Source: Herbaspirillum sp. meg3 (GTDB lineage: Bacteria > Pseudomonadota > Gammaproteobacteria > Burkholderiales > Burkholderiaceae_D). From it: a stretch of DNA of 64,000 nt. The stretch lies in NCBI RefSeq assembly GCF_002257565.1, contig NZ_CP022736.1, forward strand, positions 310,001-374,000, given 5' to 3'. Positions 1-7,849 of this stretch are shown here, in pieces (positions within the stretch are counted from its first letter, which is position 1; the number at the start of each line of letters is the position of its first letter). The position numbers and the translations under genes were made by a program. A model generated the notes under the pieces. That model was not told the origin of the DNA and ran no database searches. It was given only the letters and a program-made list of their open reading frames with translations.

Positions 1-128
1 TTTACGATACTGATTTCGAGCGCCAGCTGTATCGCATTACCCTCGTTGGTGATGTGCCCGTTGGTCCGGACGGAAAGTCCTCGGTCAGCATTGAGGGGAA
101 ACCGGTCGTCGCTCACAGCGTCGAGTAA
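1..128 (+). CDS. TauD/TfdA-family dioxygenase, C-terminal fragment
   Basis: The window opens inside a reading frame that ends at a TAA at 126-128. Only about 41 residues are present. The segment RQLYRITLVGDVPVG resembles the C-terminal strand of alpha-ketoglutarate/Fe(II) dioxygenases of the TauD family, where an R-x-(L/M)-x-R-(I/V)-T-x-x-G-D-x-P pattern holds the arginine that binds 2-oxoglutarate. It lies 8 bases before the FAD/NAD(P)-binding protein and is probably co-transcribed with it. The family call rests on a short tail; the iron ligands lie outside the window. Confidence 0.55.
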   Translation, partial: YDTDFERQLYRITLVGDVPVGPDGKSSVSIEGKPVVAHSVE

Positions 129-136
129 GGGCCGCG

Positions 137-1582
137 ATGTCACACGTTGTCATTCCTCAGCGTTCGGTAGCCATTATCGGCGGTGGCATGTCCGGTACAT
201 TGGCGGCGATTCGTCTGATCCGGCAGGCGCGCACGCCATTGTTGATCCGTATCTTTGATCCCAATCCTGAATTGGGGCGCGGTGTCGCGTACGGCACGGC
301 CGATTTCAGTCATCGCTTGAATGGCCCAGCCAAAGCTTTCAGTCTGCGTCCTGAGAATCCCAACCATTTTGCTGATTGGTTGCAGGTGCGCGCCAACCGG
401 TCGGGCTGGAATGACTTCGACGACAAGCTGCTGGCGTTTGCACCGCGCTGGTTGTACGGCGACTATATTCGCGAAGAGCTGGCGGAAGCATTGAATGCTG
501 CTGCTTGCGGCGTGGAGCTGGAGCATATTCTGGCGCGTGTCGACGACATCGTGCAAGAACAGGGCCGCGTGCGGCTCAGGGTTGACGTCCAACGTGAATT
601 CATCGCCGATCATGTGCTGTTGGCCCCAGGGGTCTTCAAAGCGCAGCCTGGATTTGCCATTGCGCAGAGTTTGCTGGACGATGGCCGCTACCTGCCCGAT
701 CCCTGGAATCCGGATGCTCTCGACAAGCTCAAGAGCGTTGCGGATGTTTTGCTGGTAGGGAGTAGTCTGACCATGATCGATGCCGTGGTCTCGCTGGAGG
801 CGCGTGGCTATCAGGGCAATTATCACGTCGTGTCACGGCGTGGATTGGTGCCGGTAGGCCGCAATGAGGCGCAAGCCTGGCCGGAGTTTTTGACGGATGT
901 TGTGGCTCCGGTCTCTGTACGTTCCGTGTTGCGCGCGGTGCGTACGCAGATTGACAAGGCAAATGCGGCCGGCGAAGACTGGCAGCGCGTCGTGCTTGCC
1001 GTGCGACCACACTTGTCTCGCTTGTGGCATGGAGCTTCGCTGGCCGAGCGGCAGCGATTCATGCGCCACGTGCGTGCCTACTGGGATATGTTCCTGCACC
1101 GTGTTCCCCCGCCGAGCGCCAACGTGTTTGAAGCGGTGCGAGCGAGCGGGCGTCTTTTCCTGCATACAGGTACACCGACTGCTGTTCATGGTGCTGGAGA
1201 CGGCCGGCTCGATGTGTCGGTGCGTCTGCGGGGGAAGTCTGCAACGACGATCCTGCGTAGCGATGCCCTCATCAATTGCACCGGCTTTGAATATGTATGG
1301 AAACGTGTAAACGGCCAACCGCTGCTGGCACGCTTGCTGGAAAGGGGGTATGTGCGTCCGAGCGAGCTTGGCCTCGGAATTGATGCCGATCCTCAGACGC
1401 TGGCGGTAATCGGCGTCGACGGCAATGCATCGGAACATATCTCCACCATGGGCTTGCCCTTGCGCGGCGTGCTGTTTGAGTCGGGCACGATTGCCGAGTT
1501 GTTGCGGCAAGCAGTGTTGCTGGCGCCGCTGCTGGATGCCGCGGGACAGTACGTCGTCGAGGAAGAGCGCGACGCTGCCTGA
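137..1582 (+). CDS. FAD/NAD(P)-binding domain protein (COG4529-like)
   Basis: A 481-residue soluble protein. A Rossmann FAD-binding motif is visible near residues 12-17 (IIGGGMSG), followed by GRGVAYGTADFSHRLNGPA, typical of the FAD_NAD-binding family PF13454 (hydroxylase or monooxygenase-like flavoproteins). A second nucleotide-binding glycine motif (LLVGSSLTMID) lies near residues 205-215. A late INCTGFEY segment fits the ATG-like motif of flavin-dependent monooxygenases. It probably oxidises a small substrate using NAD(P)H. It follows the dioxygenase tail by 8 bases, which suggests a two-gene oxidative unit, possibly for sulfonate or amino-acid derivatives. The substrate cannot be told from sequence. 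Confidence 0.8.
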   Translation: MSHVVIPQRSVAIIGGGMSGTLAAIRLIRQARTPLLIRIFDPNPELGRGVAYGTADFSHRLNGPAKAFSLRPENPNHFADWLQVRANRSGWNDFDDKLLAFAPRWLYGDYIREELAEALNAAACGVELEHILARVDDIVQEQGRVRLRVDVQREFIADHVLLAPGVFKAQPGFAIAQSLLDDGRYLPDPWNPDALDKLKSVADVLLVGSSLTMIDAVVSLEARGYQGNYHVVSRRGLVPVGRNEAQAWPEFLTDVVAPVSVRSVLRAVRTQIDKANAAGEDWQRVVLAVRPHLSRLWHGASLAERQRFMRHVRAYWDMFLHRVPPPSANVFEAVRASGRLFLHTGTPTAVHGAGDGRLDVSVRLRGKSATTILRSDALINCTGFEYVWKRVNGQPLLARLLERGYVRPSELGLGIDADPQTLAVIGVDGNASEHISTMGLPLRGVLFESGTIAELLRQAVLLAPLLDAAGQYVVEEERDAA

Positions 1583-1837
1583 TCATGACAAATCCGAGCA
1601 TCCATACTCGGATTGATTATTGGAAGCAAAGAGGTGAGAACGGTATAGTGAAACCTCTCCTCTCTGCTTCATGATTTGCGTGTTGTAGCGAAACAAGACG
1701 GTGCTTACTCCCGCAGCATCGTCCTCATGTCGGCTAGCGTCGACATGTGAGCAGATTCAAAGCGCGGCCACTTTGCAGATAGCACTGGGCTGCGCGAATC
1801 TACTCACATATCGGCGCTTTTTTTGCTCCTCAAATTC
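1583..1837. other. Intergenic, no gene seen
   Basis: No convincing coding frame on either strand. A perfect 8-bp inverted repeat, AATCCGAG (1591-1598) and CTCGGATT (1607-1614), follows the flavoprotein stop within ten bases. It could act as a weak terminator or 3' stabilising hairpin, though no long T run follows it. The rest holds nothing I recognise. Confidence 0.4.
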
Positions 1838-1872
1838 AAAAAGCCCCTCACGGCAACGTGAAGGGCTTTTTT
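1838..1872. terminator. Bidirectional rho-independent terminator
   Basis: A 15-bp stem (1838-1852 with 1857-1871, one mismatch) closes on a GCAA loop and is flanked by an A tract on the left and a T tract on the right (1867-1872). It can end transcription in both directions. It fits the minus-strand zinc-ribbon gene that stops at 1901 and any read-through from the flavoprotein gene. Confidence 0.85.
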
Positions 1873-1900
1873 GTTTGGCCTGTGCAGGCCTGCAAATAAT

Positions 1901-2170
1901 TTATTTCTTGTAACTGTAGACGCCGATGCGCGCGTTGGGATCGATCTGGCGGATGTAAAGCTGATAAGTGTCGCCGCTGCTGGTTTTCAGTTTTGCCATC
2001 TTGCTCTGTTTGCAACATGACGGGCAGGCGACTTTCTTTTCTTGTATTGGCCGCGCGTCCGGAGACAGCTGCAACATGAGTTGCCCGCAGTGTGGGCACG
2101 CCAGACTGATGTCTTGCGCGAAGAGGGTTGCGTGGGCGCCAGTTTTGCTGCCCGGGGTGTTCGATTTCAT
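1901..2170 (-). CDS. Small zinc-ribbon-like hypothetical protein
   Basis: An 89-residue protein with two CxxC pairs, ACPHCGQ near residue 24 and ACPSCCK near residue 48. This spacing could bind one zinc ion. No signal peptide or membrane segment. The C-terminal part (TYQLYIRQIDPNARIGVYSYK) looks like a small beta domain. I do not recognise a named family. It stands alone, ends just before a strong terminator and has only a weak ribosome-binding site, so expression may be low. A role in nucleic-acid or protein binding is possible but unproven. Confidence 0.6.
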   Translation of the reverse strand: MKSNTPGSKTGAHATLFAQDISLACPHCGQLMLQLSPDARPIQEKKVACPSCCKQSKMAKLKTSSGDTYQLYIRQIDPNARIGVYSYKK

Positions 2171-2589
2171 CGTCGATTATTCTTATAAGGGTGCCGGTTA
2201 TAACCAAAGCCGGGGGTGTAACTCCCCGAATCCAGGTGGAGCAAGTCGGTGAATGTATCACACTTTTATTGGCGTGCCAGCGATTTGCCATTGGCAATTT
2301 TTTGCACAATTCGTCACCGCATTTTTTCTGCGTGAACGAATGTGCACAAGCGCATGCGCGAAGAGCGAGTATAAAAATCCGGCATGAAATTTGGAACGAC
2401 TGTTTACGATTTTGCTTACGCGAAAAACGGAGCAAAACATTGAAGAAAAAATGCGTGAGGGGAGATCGAATGCACTTGTTGCAGATCGCAATCCCGGCAA
2501 GCGGAGATCGCATCACTGCAAGAAGGCGTGCGTACTTATCTGCGCAAGACGCGGCAGACAACAGCAAAAAGAGAAGAGGAAATTAACAG
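2171..2589. other. Long AT-richer intergenic stretch
   Basis: More than 400 bases without a supported gene. Open frames exist on both strands, but they lack plausible start signals and have protein composition unlike their neighbours (many R, K, H, Q). Base composition is lower in GC than the flanking genes. The stretch probably holds the promoter of the zinc-ribbon gene on the minus strand. No RNA family is recognised. Confidence 0.35.
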
Positions 2590-2630
2590 AGATAGTCCGC
2601 CGGCGGCATCATGCCGGGAGCGGGCTATCT
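2590..2630 (-). terminator. Imperfect long hairpin, probable terminator of the DUF4148 gene
   Basis: Two 20-base arms, 2590-2609 and 2611-2630, are near-complementary with a few mismatches and almost no loop. The hairpin begins 24 bases after the stop of the DUF4148 gene in its direction of transcription. On that strand it is followed by a T-rich stretch (TGTTAATTTCC), not a clean T run. Confidence 0.5.
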
Positions 2631-2654
2631 GTCATCGGCATGTGAGGCAGCCGA

Positions 2655-2939
2655 TTAGTGCGTGGTGTCGATATAGTTGGCGCGAGCGATGTTGCCGCCG
2701 CGGCCCAGTTCAGCAAGCACTTCAGCGCGGGTCTTGGAAGACGCGACTGGCGTTGGGTTGAACGTTTCTTGATAGTTGCGACGGCCGAGGTCACCACCAG
2801 CTTGTTTGACTTCAGCGATGACTTCAGCGCGAGTCTTGGTGGAAACGAAAGGCTTTTCGACCGGGTATTGGGTTTCAGCAAACGCGGAACCTGCGGCGGC
2901 GATCAGGGCTGTAGCGGCGATAATTTTAGCGATGTTCAT
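2655..2939 (-). CDS. DUF4148 family secreted protein
   Basis: A 94-residue protein with a clear signal peptide (MNIAKIIAATALIAAAGSAFA, cleavage after AFA near residue 21). The mature part contains two copies of a KTRAEV(I/L)AE(V/L) unit followed by a glycine-rich linker and a Y/NY motif, the hallmark of DUF4148 proteins, which are common in Burkholderiales and usually present in several paralogues. They are exported, are often induced in stress or host contact, and have no known activity. The start is preceded by AGAGAGAATAAA, a context shared with the next three genes to the right. Confidence 0.85.
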   Translation of the reverse strand: MNIAKIIAATALIAAAGSAFAETQYPVEKPFVSTKTRAEVIAEVKQAGGDLGRRNYQETFNPTPVASSKTRAEVLAELGRGGNIARANYIDTTH

Positions 2940-3207
2940 TTTATTCTCTCTGAGTAAATGGTTAGTGCAAATAAGGCAAAAAAGTGAAGCTTGAAGTGAA
3001 ACCGGAAGTGGTTCATTTGGGCTCAGTACCGATCTGGGATCGGAGTTTTGTTTTGCAACCAGATATTTCAGCGTTATCCGAAAATAGAATGACTGATATA
3101 AGCAGATCGTCTAACTGAAGGGCGTTGGCGGGTGCTGAAAATGATGCGGTCTGAATGGGTTCTGTCGCCGCATCGCCGCGCCAGGAGTGGCGTTGCGGCG
3201 ATGTTGT

Positions 3208-3993
3208 TCAGAGGCTGATGACGATGCGGGAGAGCTGCAATCCCGATTGTTCCAGAAACGCGAATACAGAATCTGCACCGATGGTTTCAATACGATCACT
3301 GAAACGTTTCTCGTTGGGATGATCGTCGAAGGCAATATTGGCTTTGAACATCCTTCCACCCAGACGCGTCATCGGACCCAGTGTCAGCACCGTGGGTTCA
3401 TAGCCTTTGAACTTCAGCCAGGCCTGAGCCTGTTCCCGATTGCGGATGCTTGGTTCTTGCGCCATCGCAAGGGTTTCCAATACCCATTGATTGGACTGTT
3501 GATATTTCGTGCTCCAGACATAGGACAGCATGTTGTAGCCGGGCGTGTGTTCGGTCAGCACTTTTTGCGAATCAGTGAGTACGGCGCGCAGGCGCTGTTG
3601 CACCTCCGGCGTCGGTATGGCGATTGCCGTTTCAAAGCGGAACGGGTCATCGAGAAAAAACTGTCCCATCCCCTGTTCATAGATATTGCTGATCGCGGTA
3701 TCGCACTCGTTCAGTTTATGGACGATGGTCCAGTTGCCATTGTCCTTGTAGGCAAAACCAAGATGTGAATAGTGTTGGTTGTATTTGCTCAGGTCTTGTC
3801 CTGCGCGGCCGATGATGACCACCTCCGCGCCGCTGGCGTCAAGCTGTTCGACAGTCTTGACCGCCATCGCGATGCCTTTGGTGACCATGCCGACGGCCGG
3901 TGGTTTTTGTTCGCATCCCTGGCCTGCATGGGTGATCGCAGGCAGGAATAGTGACAGGGCAGTCGCGGTGGCGAGCAAGAGTTTCTTGTACAT
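3208..3993 (-). CDS. DUF2145 family exported protein
   Basis: A 261-residue protein with a signal peptide of about 23 residues ending THAG. The mature sequence resembles DUF2145: it has the early segment VVIIGRAGQDLSKY, an HLGFAYK block and a WTIVHKLNEC block. These proteins are predicted periplasmic or secreted; no reaction has been assigned. The gene is followed to the right (upstream) by a second small exported protein with an identical ribosome-binding context (AGAGAGAACAACATG), so the two probably form one unit. An XRE-type regulator is divergent from the pair. Confidence 0.8.
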   Translation of the reverse strand: MYKKLLLATATALSLFLPAITHAGQGCEQKPPAVGMVTKGIAMAVKTVEQLDASGAEVVIIGRAGQDLSKYNQHYSHLGFAYKDNGNWTIVHKLNECDTAISNIYEQGMGQFFLDDPFRFETAIAIPTPEVQQRLRAVLTDSQKVLTEHTPGYNMLSYVWSTKYQQSNQWVLETLAMAQEPSIRNREQAQAWLKFKGYEPTVLTLGPMTRLGGRMFKANIAFDDHPNEKRFSDRIETIGADSVFAFLEQSGLQLSRIVISL

Positions 3994-4041
3994 GTTGTTC
4001 TCTCTTTTGGTTGCGTGATTGATTATGTTTAGAGGAAACGA

Positions 4042-4488
4042 TCAGGAAATTTTCTTGCTCTTCATGAGTGCCTTGCCCAGCTCGTTGGGGATGATCGCCA
4101 GCACTTGTCCTGCACTGACCAGCAACATGCCTGCCGAGGTCGCCGTGGCCTTGATGCTGGCGCCCACGCCGATCGACACAGCGCCGCTCACATTTGTCGT
4201 GACAGTGACGGAGCCGCGCACGCCGGTACCGATTTTTTCCAGCACATAGACCGAGGCCTTGCCTGATGCTTCTACGCCCTTGACCAGGTATTCACCACCT
4301 TCGGAAATAAACATCGCCGGCGCCACCACGGATGCCACAACCGAGATGGCCGAGGCATCGCTGGCAGTGGATTGCGCAGCGGCCGGGTTGGACAGCAGGC
4401 TGAATGACAGCGCGCAGCTCAGTACAACAGCACGGATGAAAGAAAAAGAAGGGGATGGATTGGCGAAGGACTGTGTCGACTTGTTCAT
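4042..4488 (-). CDS. Small exported hypothetical protein (alanine/serine/valine-rich)
   Basis: A 148-residue protein starting at MNKSTQSFANPSPSF. This start is chosen over an upstream in-frame ATG because AAGAGAGAACAACATG precedes it and a signal peptide (SFIRAVVLSCALSFSLLSNPAAAQ, cleaved near residue 40) then sits at the N-terminus. The mature part is low in charge, rich in A, S, V and G, and contains repeated beta-like segments (GVRGSVTVTTNVSGAVSIGVG). The tail ends LMKSKKIS. I do not recognise the family. It sits 48 bases upstream of the DUF2145 gene in the same direction, which suggests a shared envelope function. Confidence 0.65.
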   Translation of the reverse strand: MNKSTQSFANPSPSFSFIRAVVLSCALSFSLLSNPAAAQSTASDASAISVVASVVAPAMFISEGGEYLVKGVEASGKASVYVLEKIGTGVRGSVTVTTNVSGAVSIGVGASIKATATSAGMLLVSAGQVLAIIPNELGKALMKSKKIS

Positions 4489-4601
4489 GTTGTTCTCTCT
4501 TGTTGAGTTTGCGGGAGCGCCTCGTTGAGCGCAGGCAGACTGTAGCAACGGTATTGAAATGTGTGTAAATGACATGGATAGAATCGGTTAATGAATGGGT
4601 A

Positions 4602-4620
4602 AGTATCGAAATACGATACT
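4602..4620. promoter_or_regulatory. Palindromic operator candidate AGTATCG-N5-CGATACT
   Basis: A perfect 7-bp inverted repeat with a 5-base spacer lies between the divergent exported-protein gene (start 4488) and the XRE regulator (start 4661). Its size and position suit an HTH_3/XRE dimer site and would allow self-regulation together with control of the divergent unit. Confidence 0.5.
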
Positions 4621-4660
4621 ATTCGCCGATCACCCCACATTACTCTCCAGAGAGAACAGC

Positions 4661-5404
4661 ATGGCCCAGGCAGACGCGCTCATCGGCGCACTGAAAAACG
4701 TACTGAAAGCACGTGGCGTCACTTATGCCAAATTAGGGAAGGGATTGGGCTTGAGCGAAGCGAGCGTAAAACGCGTGTTCGCCGAGAAGAGTTTTACGCT
4801 GGAGCGCTTCGATCAGATCTGTTCGCTGCTGAACATACAGATCAGCGATCTGGCGCGCATGGTGGCGCATGAGTCGGCCGCGCCCGTGCAGCTGACGCAC
4901 GAGCAAGAGGGCAAGCTGGTCGCCGACCCGCGGCTATTGCTGGTGGCAGTGCATGCGGTCAATCATTGGACGCTGGACGAGATCATCGACGCTTTCGCAT
5001 TCACAAAAGCCGAAAGCATCCGTCTGCTGGCACGTCTGGACAAACTGGGCATCATCGATCTGCTGCCCAACAACAAAATCAGGGTGCGTGTGGCGCCGGA
5101 CTTTCAATGGCTGCCGGGCGGTCCTATCCAGCAGTATTTTCGCGCGCAGCTGAAAAACGACTTTTTCAATTCACGCTTCGACGGCAAGGGCGAAAAGATG
5201 ACGATGGTCAGCGGCATGCTTTCACATGCCAGCAATGACGTCGTTCAGCAGCACATGCGCCGTCTTGGCGCCGAGTTCTCGGCCCTGCATCATCAGGATC
5301 TGGGGCTGCCGCTTGAGCAGCGCTTCGGTACCAGTCTCATCATGGCGGTGCGGCCCTGGACGCCGGAAGCGTTCAAGGCCTTCCAGCGCAAGCAAAGCAA
5401 GTGA
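4661..5404 (+). CDS. XRE-family helix-turn-helix regulator
   Basis: A 247-residue cytoplasmic regulator. The start at MAQADALIG is preferred to an earlier in-frame ATG because a purine-rich CCAGAGAGAACAGC precedes it. Residues about 20-60 hold an HTH_3 fold (TYAKLGKGLGLSEASVKRVF, then FTLERFDQICSLLNI). The middle (residues 95-140) looks like a second winged-helix-like segment (TLDEIIDAFAFTKAESIRLL, then LDKLGIIDLL). The C-terminal 100 residues resemble the effector half of lambda-repressor-like transcriptional regulators of this type. The AGTATCG palindrome 40 bases upstream is its likely operator; targets probably include the divergent exported proteins. Confidence 0.75.
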   Translation: MAQADALIGALKNVLKARGVTYAKLGKGLGLSEASVKRVFAEKSFTLERFDQICSLLNIQISDLARMVAHESAAPVQLTHEQEGKLVADPRLLLVAVHAVNHWTLDEIIDAFAFTKAESIRLLARLDKLGIIDLLPNNKIRVRVAPDFQWLPGGPIQQYFRAQLKNDFFNSRFDGKGEKMTMVSGMLSHASNDVVQQHMRRLGAEFSALHHQDLGLPLEQRFGTSLIMAVRPWTPEAFKAFQRKQSK

Positions 5405-5449
5405 TGTACCGGTGACGCTCGATAGTGCTCTGGGCGCAGCCCTCAACGA

Positions 5450-5818
5450 TCAGTAGTTGATCGTGACGACTTTGGGTGCGCCCGCGCGTCGGGCTGCTGC
5501 AGTGGACTGGGGTTGCGAGCTGGGTGCTGTCATTGCCATCGATTCAGGAACGCGGTCGAGATAATACGGATCAGCGGTTGCGTCGACGGCGATGAGTTCA
5601 CCGAGAACGTTGCTGGCTTTTTCCGATGCCTTGACGTCAATGCTGGAGCACGACTGGAAGTAGTCGGCGCTGCCTTCACTGAAATCGACCCGGCATCGTT
5701 CTGCCACCATTGCCGATACGCCAAGTTGCCCGGACGCTGCGGCGTGCACGGCCCTGACCCAGTTCATGTAGCCTCCTGCGAGGATCACCAGTGTTAGTGC
5801 GATATGGATTTTCTTCAT
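5450..5818 (-). CDS. Small exported hypothetical protein
   Basis: A 122-residue protein with a signal peptide (MKKIHIALTLVILAGGYMNW, cleavage near VHA-AASG at residue 26). The mature start, GQLGVSAMVAERCRVDF, recalls the first strand of spore-coat-U/fimbrial-like domains (pattern LGVSA-V-x-x-C), and there are two cysteines that could form one disulfide. The rest is short and ends in a disordered S/Q/A-rich tail, so it is not a complete fimbrial subunit. I do not assign a function. It is monocistronic and faces the XRE regulator tail to tail. Confidence 0.55.
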   Translation of the reverse strand: MKKIHIALTLVILAGGYMNWVRAVHAAASGQLGVSAMVAERCRVDFSEGSADYFQSCSSIDVKASEKASNVLGELIAVDATADPYYLDRVPESMAMTAPSSQPQSTAAARRAGAPKVVTINY

Positions 5819-6047
5819 GATTTTCCCTCCGTTGAACCCACTCTATTCGACATATAAAATCCACAACATCAGAGAAATCCTGATGAGAAGGTTGGTCGTC
5901 GCCAAAGTGAATCCGCAGGGTAATATTGTTATCCTGCATGGAGCATGAAGATCAGGTTGAAAGCCTTACTGGTATTGAATATCGGTGAGTATATTACGCC
6001 ACGATATGTTGATGCGCAGGCATGTTGTGCAGCCAAAATTTTTTGTA

Positions 6048-6926
6048 TCAGGGTGATAGCAATTCCTCAACATAGGCGATAAAAGCACGCGCCTTTGCGC
6101 TGGCCATGCGTCCGCCGGGATACACGGCCCACAAATCCATTGCCGGCAATTGCCACTCTGTCAGCACGCGTTGCAGTGCGCCGCTCGCCAGTTCCGGCTC
6201 GAACATCCATTCCGACGAAATCGCCAGACCCATGTCGGCCAGTACGGCGGCGCGTACGCCTTCGGCGGCATTGACCTTGATACGGCCGTTGACGGCAACG
6301 GACACCTCGGTGCTGCCGCGCCGGAATTCCCAGCTGCTGCCGGTCTGGCCGTAAATGACCGCGTTGTGGGAAGTCAGATCCGCAGGCGTCGCGGGTATGC
6401 CATGTTGGGCGAAGTAGGCAGGCGTACCCACGACCGAGCGCGGGTTCTGCGCAATCTTGCGCGCCGTCATGCCGGAATCGCTGAGCGATCCCATGCGCAG
6501 CGCGACGTCGATACCTTCTTCCAGCATGTCGATGTGGCGATCGTCGAGCACGATGTCGAGGCTCAACTGCGGATGCATGTCGAGGAAGGGTTTCAGATAA
6601 GGGAGGATGCGTATGCGGGTAAAAGTCACCGCTGCGCAAACACGCAGCGGCCCCGACAAGCCGGTGCCGGCGTCGCGTGCGCTGCGCTCGGCCTCATCTG
6701 CTTCTTCAATGGCGCGCATCGCCCGTTCATAAAACCGCTGGCCGGCCTCGGTCGGCGTCAGGCCGCGCGTCGATCTCAGCAGCAGGCGCACGCCAAGGCG
6801 TTCTTCCAGTTGCGCAATCGTCTTCGACACGGCCGGCTGGCCGATCTCAAGACGGCGAGCAGCACCCGAGAACGAGCCTGATTCGACCACGTTGATGAAG
6901 GTGGCCATTGCATTCAGACGATCCAT
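6048..6926 (-). CDS. LysR-type transcriptional regulator
   Basis: A 292-residue LysR regulator. The N-terminal winged HTH is plain (MDRLNAMATFINVVESGSFS, then AARRLEIGQPAVSKTIAQLE), followed by a substrate-binding domain from about residue 90 (LRVCAAVTFTRIRILPYLKP). The early part resembles the CrgA/AaeR/PtxE-like group that often controls divergent redox or aromatic genes. It is divergent from the peroxiredoxin-like protein and dioxygenase at 7107-8662. Two copies of an ATTC-N(5-6)-GGAAT motif lie in the gap and are its probable binding sites. The inducer is unknown. Confidence 0.9.
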   Translation of the reverse strand: MDRLNAMATFINVVESGSFSGAARRLEIGQPAVSKTIAQLEERLGVRLLLRSTRGLTPTEAGQRFYERAMRAIEEADEAERSARDAGTGLSGPLRVCAAVTFTRIRILPYLKPFLDMHPQLSLDIVLDDRHIDMLEEGIDVALRMGSLSDSGMTARKIAQNPRSVVGTPAYFAQHGIPATPADLTSHNAVIYGQTGSSWEFRRGSTEVSVAVNGRIKVNAAEGVRAAVLADMGLAISSEWMFEPELASGALQRVLTEWQLPAMDLWAVYPGGRMASAKARAFIAYVEELLSP

Positions 6927-6930
6927 TTTT

Positions 6931-7008
6931 ATTCCTTTTTGGAATTTATATTTTGGGGTAGATCAGTGATTTTATCCTGGTTGGGCATTCTTTATTCTTT
7001 TTAGGAAT
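6931..7008. promoter_or_regulatory. Paired LysR-type operator candidates
   Basis: ATTCCTTTTTGGAAT (6931-6945) and ATTCTTTTTAGGAAT (6994-7008) are almost the same 15-bp dyad and lie 63 bp apart, six helical turns, in the gap between a LysR gene and its divergent neighbours. The first begins five bases from the LysR start codon, which suits autorepression. The second is upstream of the peroxiredoxin-like gene. Confidence 0.6.
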
Positions 7009-7106
7009 GAATCATATGCCATTCACCTGCGTTCTCACACCGGCTCGATTGGATGAAGATGCTTGCGTCGATTGCATTTTTGCGATCCCCCACCCGGAGA
7101 ATCATC

Positions 7107-7766
7107 ATGACATTGCAAGCCAGGCTGGACGCCTTCAAAGCCGATTTTCTTGCCGGCAAGCCACCCTACAAGGCCCCCGCCGACATCCACCCGATCATGG
7201 CGCGCGCCACTGCCGAACTCATCGCCTCCGGCCAGGCCGGCCGTGCATTGAAGGCTGGCGACAAGGCGCCGTCGTTCACGCTCAACGATCCCGACGGCAA
7301 ACCGGTATCGTCTGCCGAACTGCTGGCGCAAGGCCCGCTGATCCTGAGTTTCTATCGCGGTGTCTGGTGCCCGTACTGCAATATGGAACTGCAGGCTTTG
7401 CAAGAGACGTTGCCGGCGTTTCGCGCAGCCGGCGCGAACCTGGTGGCGATCTCGCCACAGACGGCGCCTAACAGCCGCAAGTCGATGCGTAACAACAATC
7501 TGGAATTTCCCATCCTGAGCGATACGCACAACGACGTCGCTGCCGCCTTCGGACTGCGCTTTGCATTGCCGGACTATCTGGTCGAGTTGTACAAGATGCT
7601 CAAGAACGACCTGCCGGCTTTCAACGGTGACGGCAGCTGGACGTTGCCGATGCCGGCGCGTTATGTGATTGCCCGGGACGGCACCATCTTGTACGCCGAG
7701 ATCAATCCCGACTACACCCATCGTCCGGAGCCGGAAGACATGCTGCATGTCTTGCCGTCCGCTTGA
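7107..7766 (+). CDS. Peroxiredoxin-like (AhpC/TSA family) protein
   Basis: A 219-residue thioredoxin-fold protein. The start at MTLQARLDAF is chosen because CCCGGAGAATCATC precedes it; an upstream in-frame ATG lacks such a signal. After a helical N-terminus, the AhpC/TSA domain starts near residue 52 (AGDKAPSFTLNDPDG). The active-site segment SFYRGVWCPYCNMELQ near residues 84-99 carries a CxxC, with the first Cys as the likely peroxidatic or redox cysteine. It probably reduces peroxides or acts as a thiol oxidoreductase. It precedes a dioxygenase gene by 83 bases and is divergent from a LysR regulator. Confidence 0.8.
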   Translation: MTLQARLDAFKADFLAGKPPYKAPADIHPIMARATAELIASGQAGRALKAGDKAPSFTLNDPDGKPVSSAELLAQGPLILSFYRGVWCPYCNMELQALQETLPAFRAAGANLVAISPQTAPNSRKSMRNNNLEFPILSDTHNDVAAAFGLRFALPDYLVELYKMLKNDLPAFNGDGSWTLPMPARYVIARDGTILYAEINPDYTHRPEPEDMLHVLPSA

Positions 7767-7849
7767 TTGCCATTGCAATGAAGCGAAATTCGGTAGCGCC
7801 ACATCCATGCATGCAGGACGCAGCCGTATCAATGAAGAAAGGAAACATC

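Noticed and set aside
2391..2645. An 84-residue open frame on the plus strand in the 2.2-2.6 kb gap
   Set aside because: It has no ribosome-binding site, its composition is very basic and unlike real proteins of the window, and it runs through the hairpin at 2590-2630.
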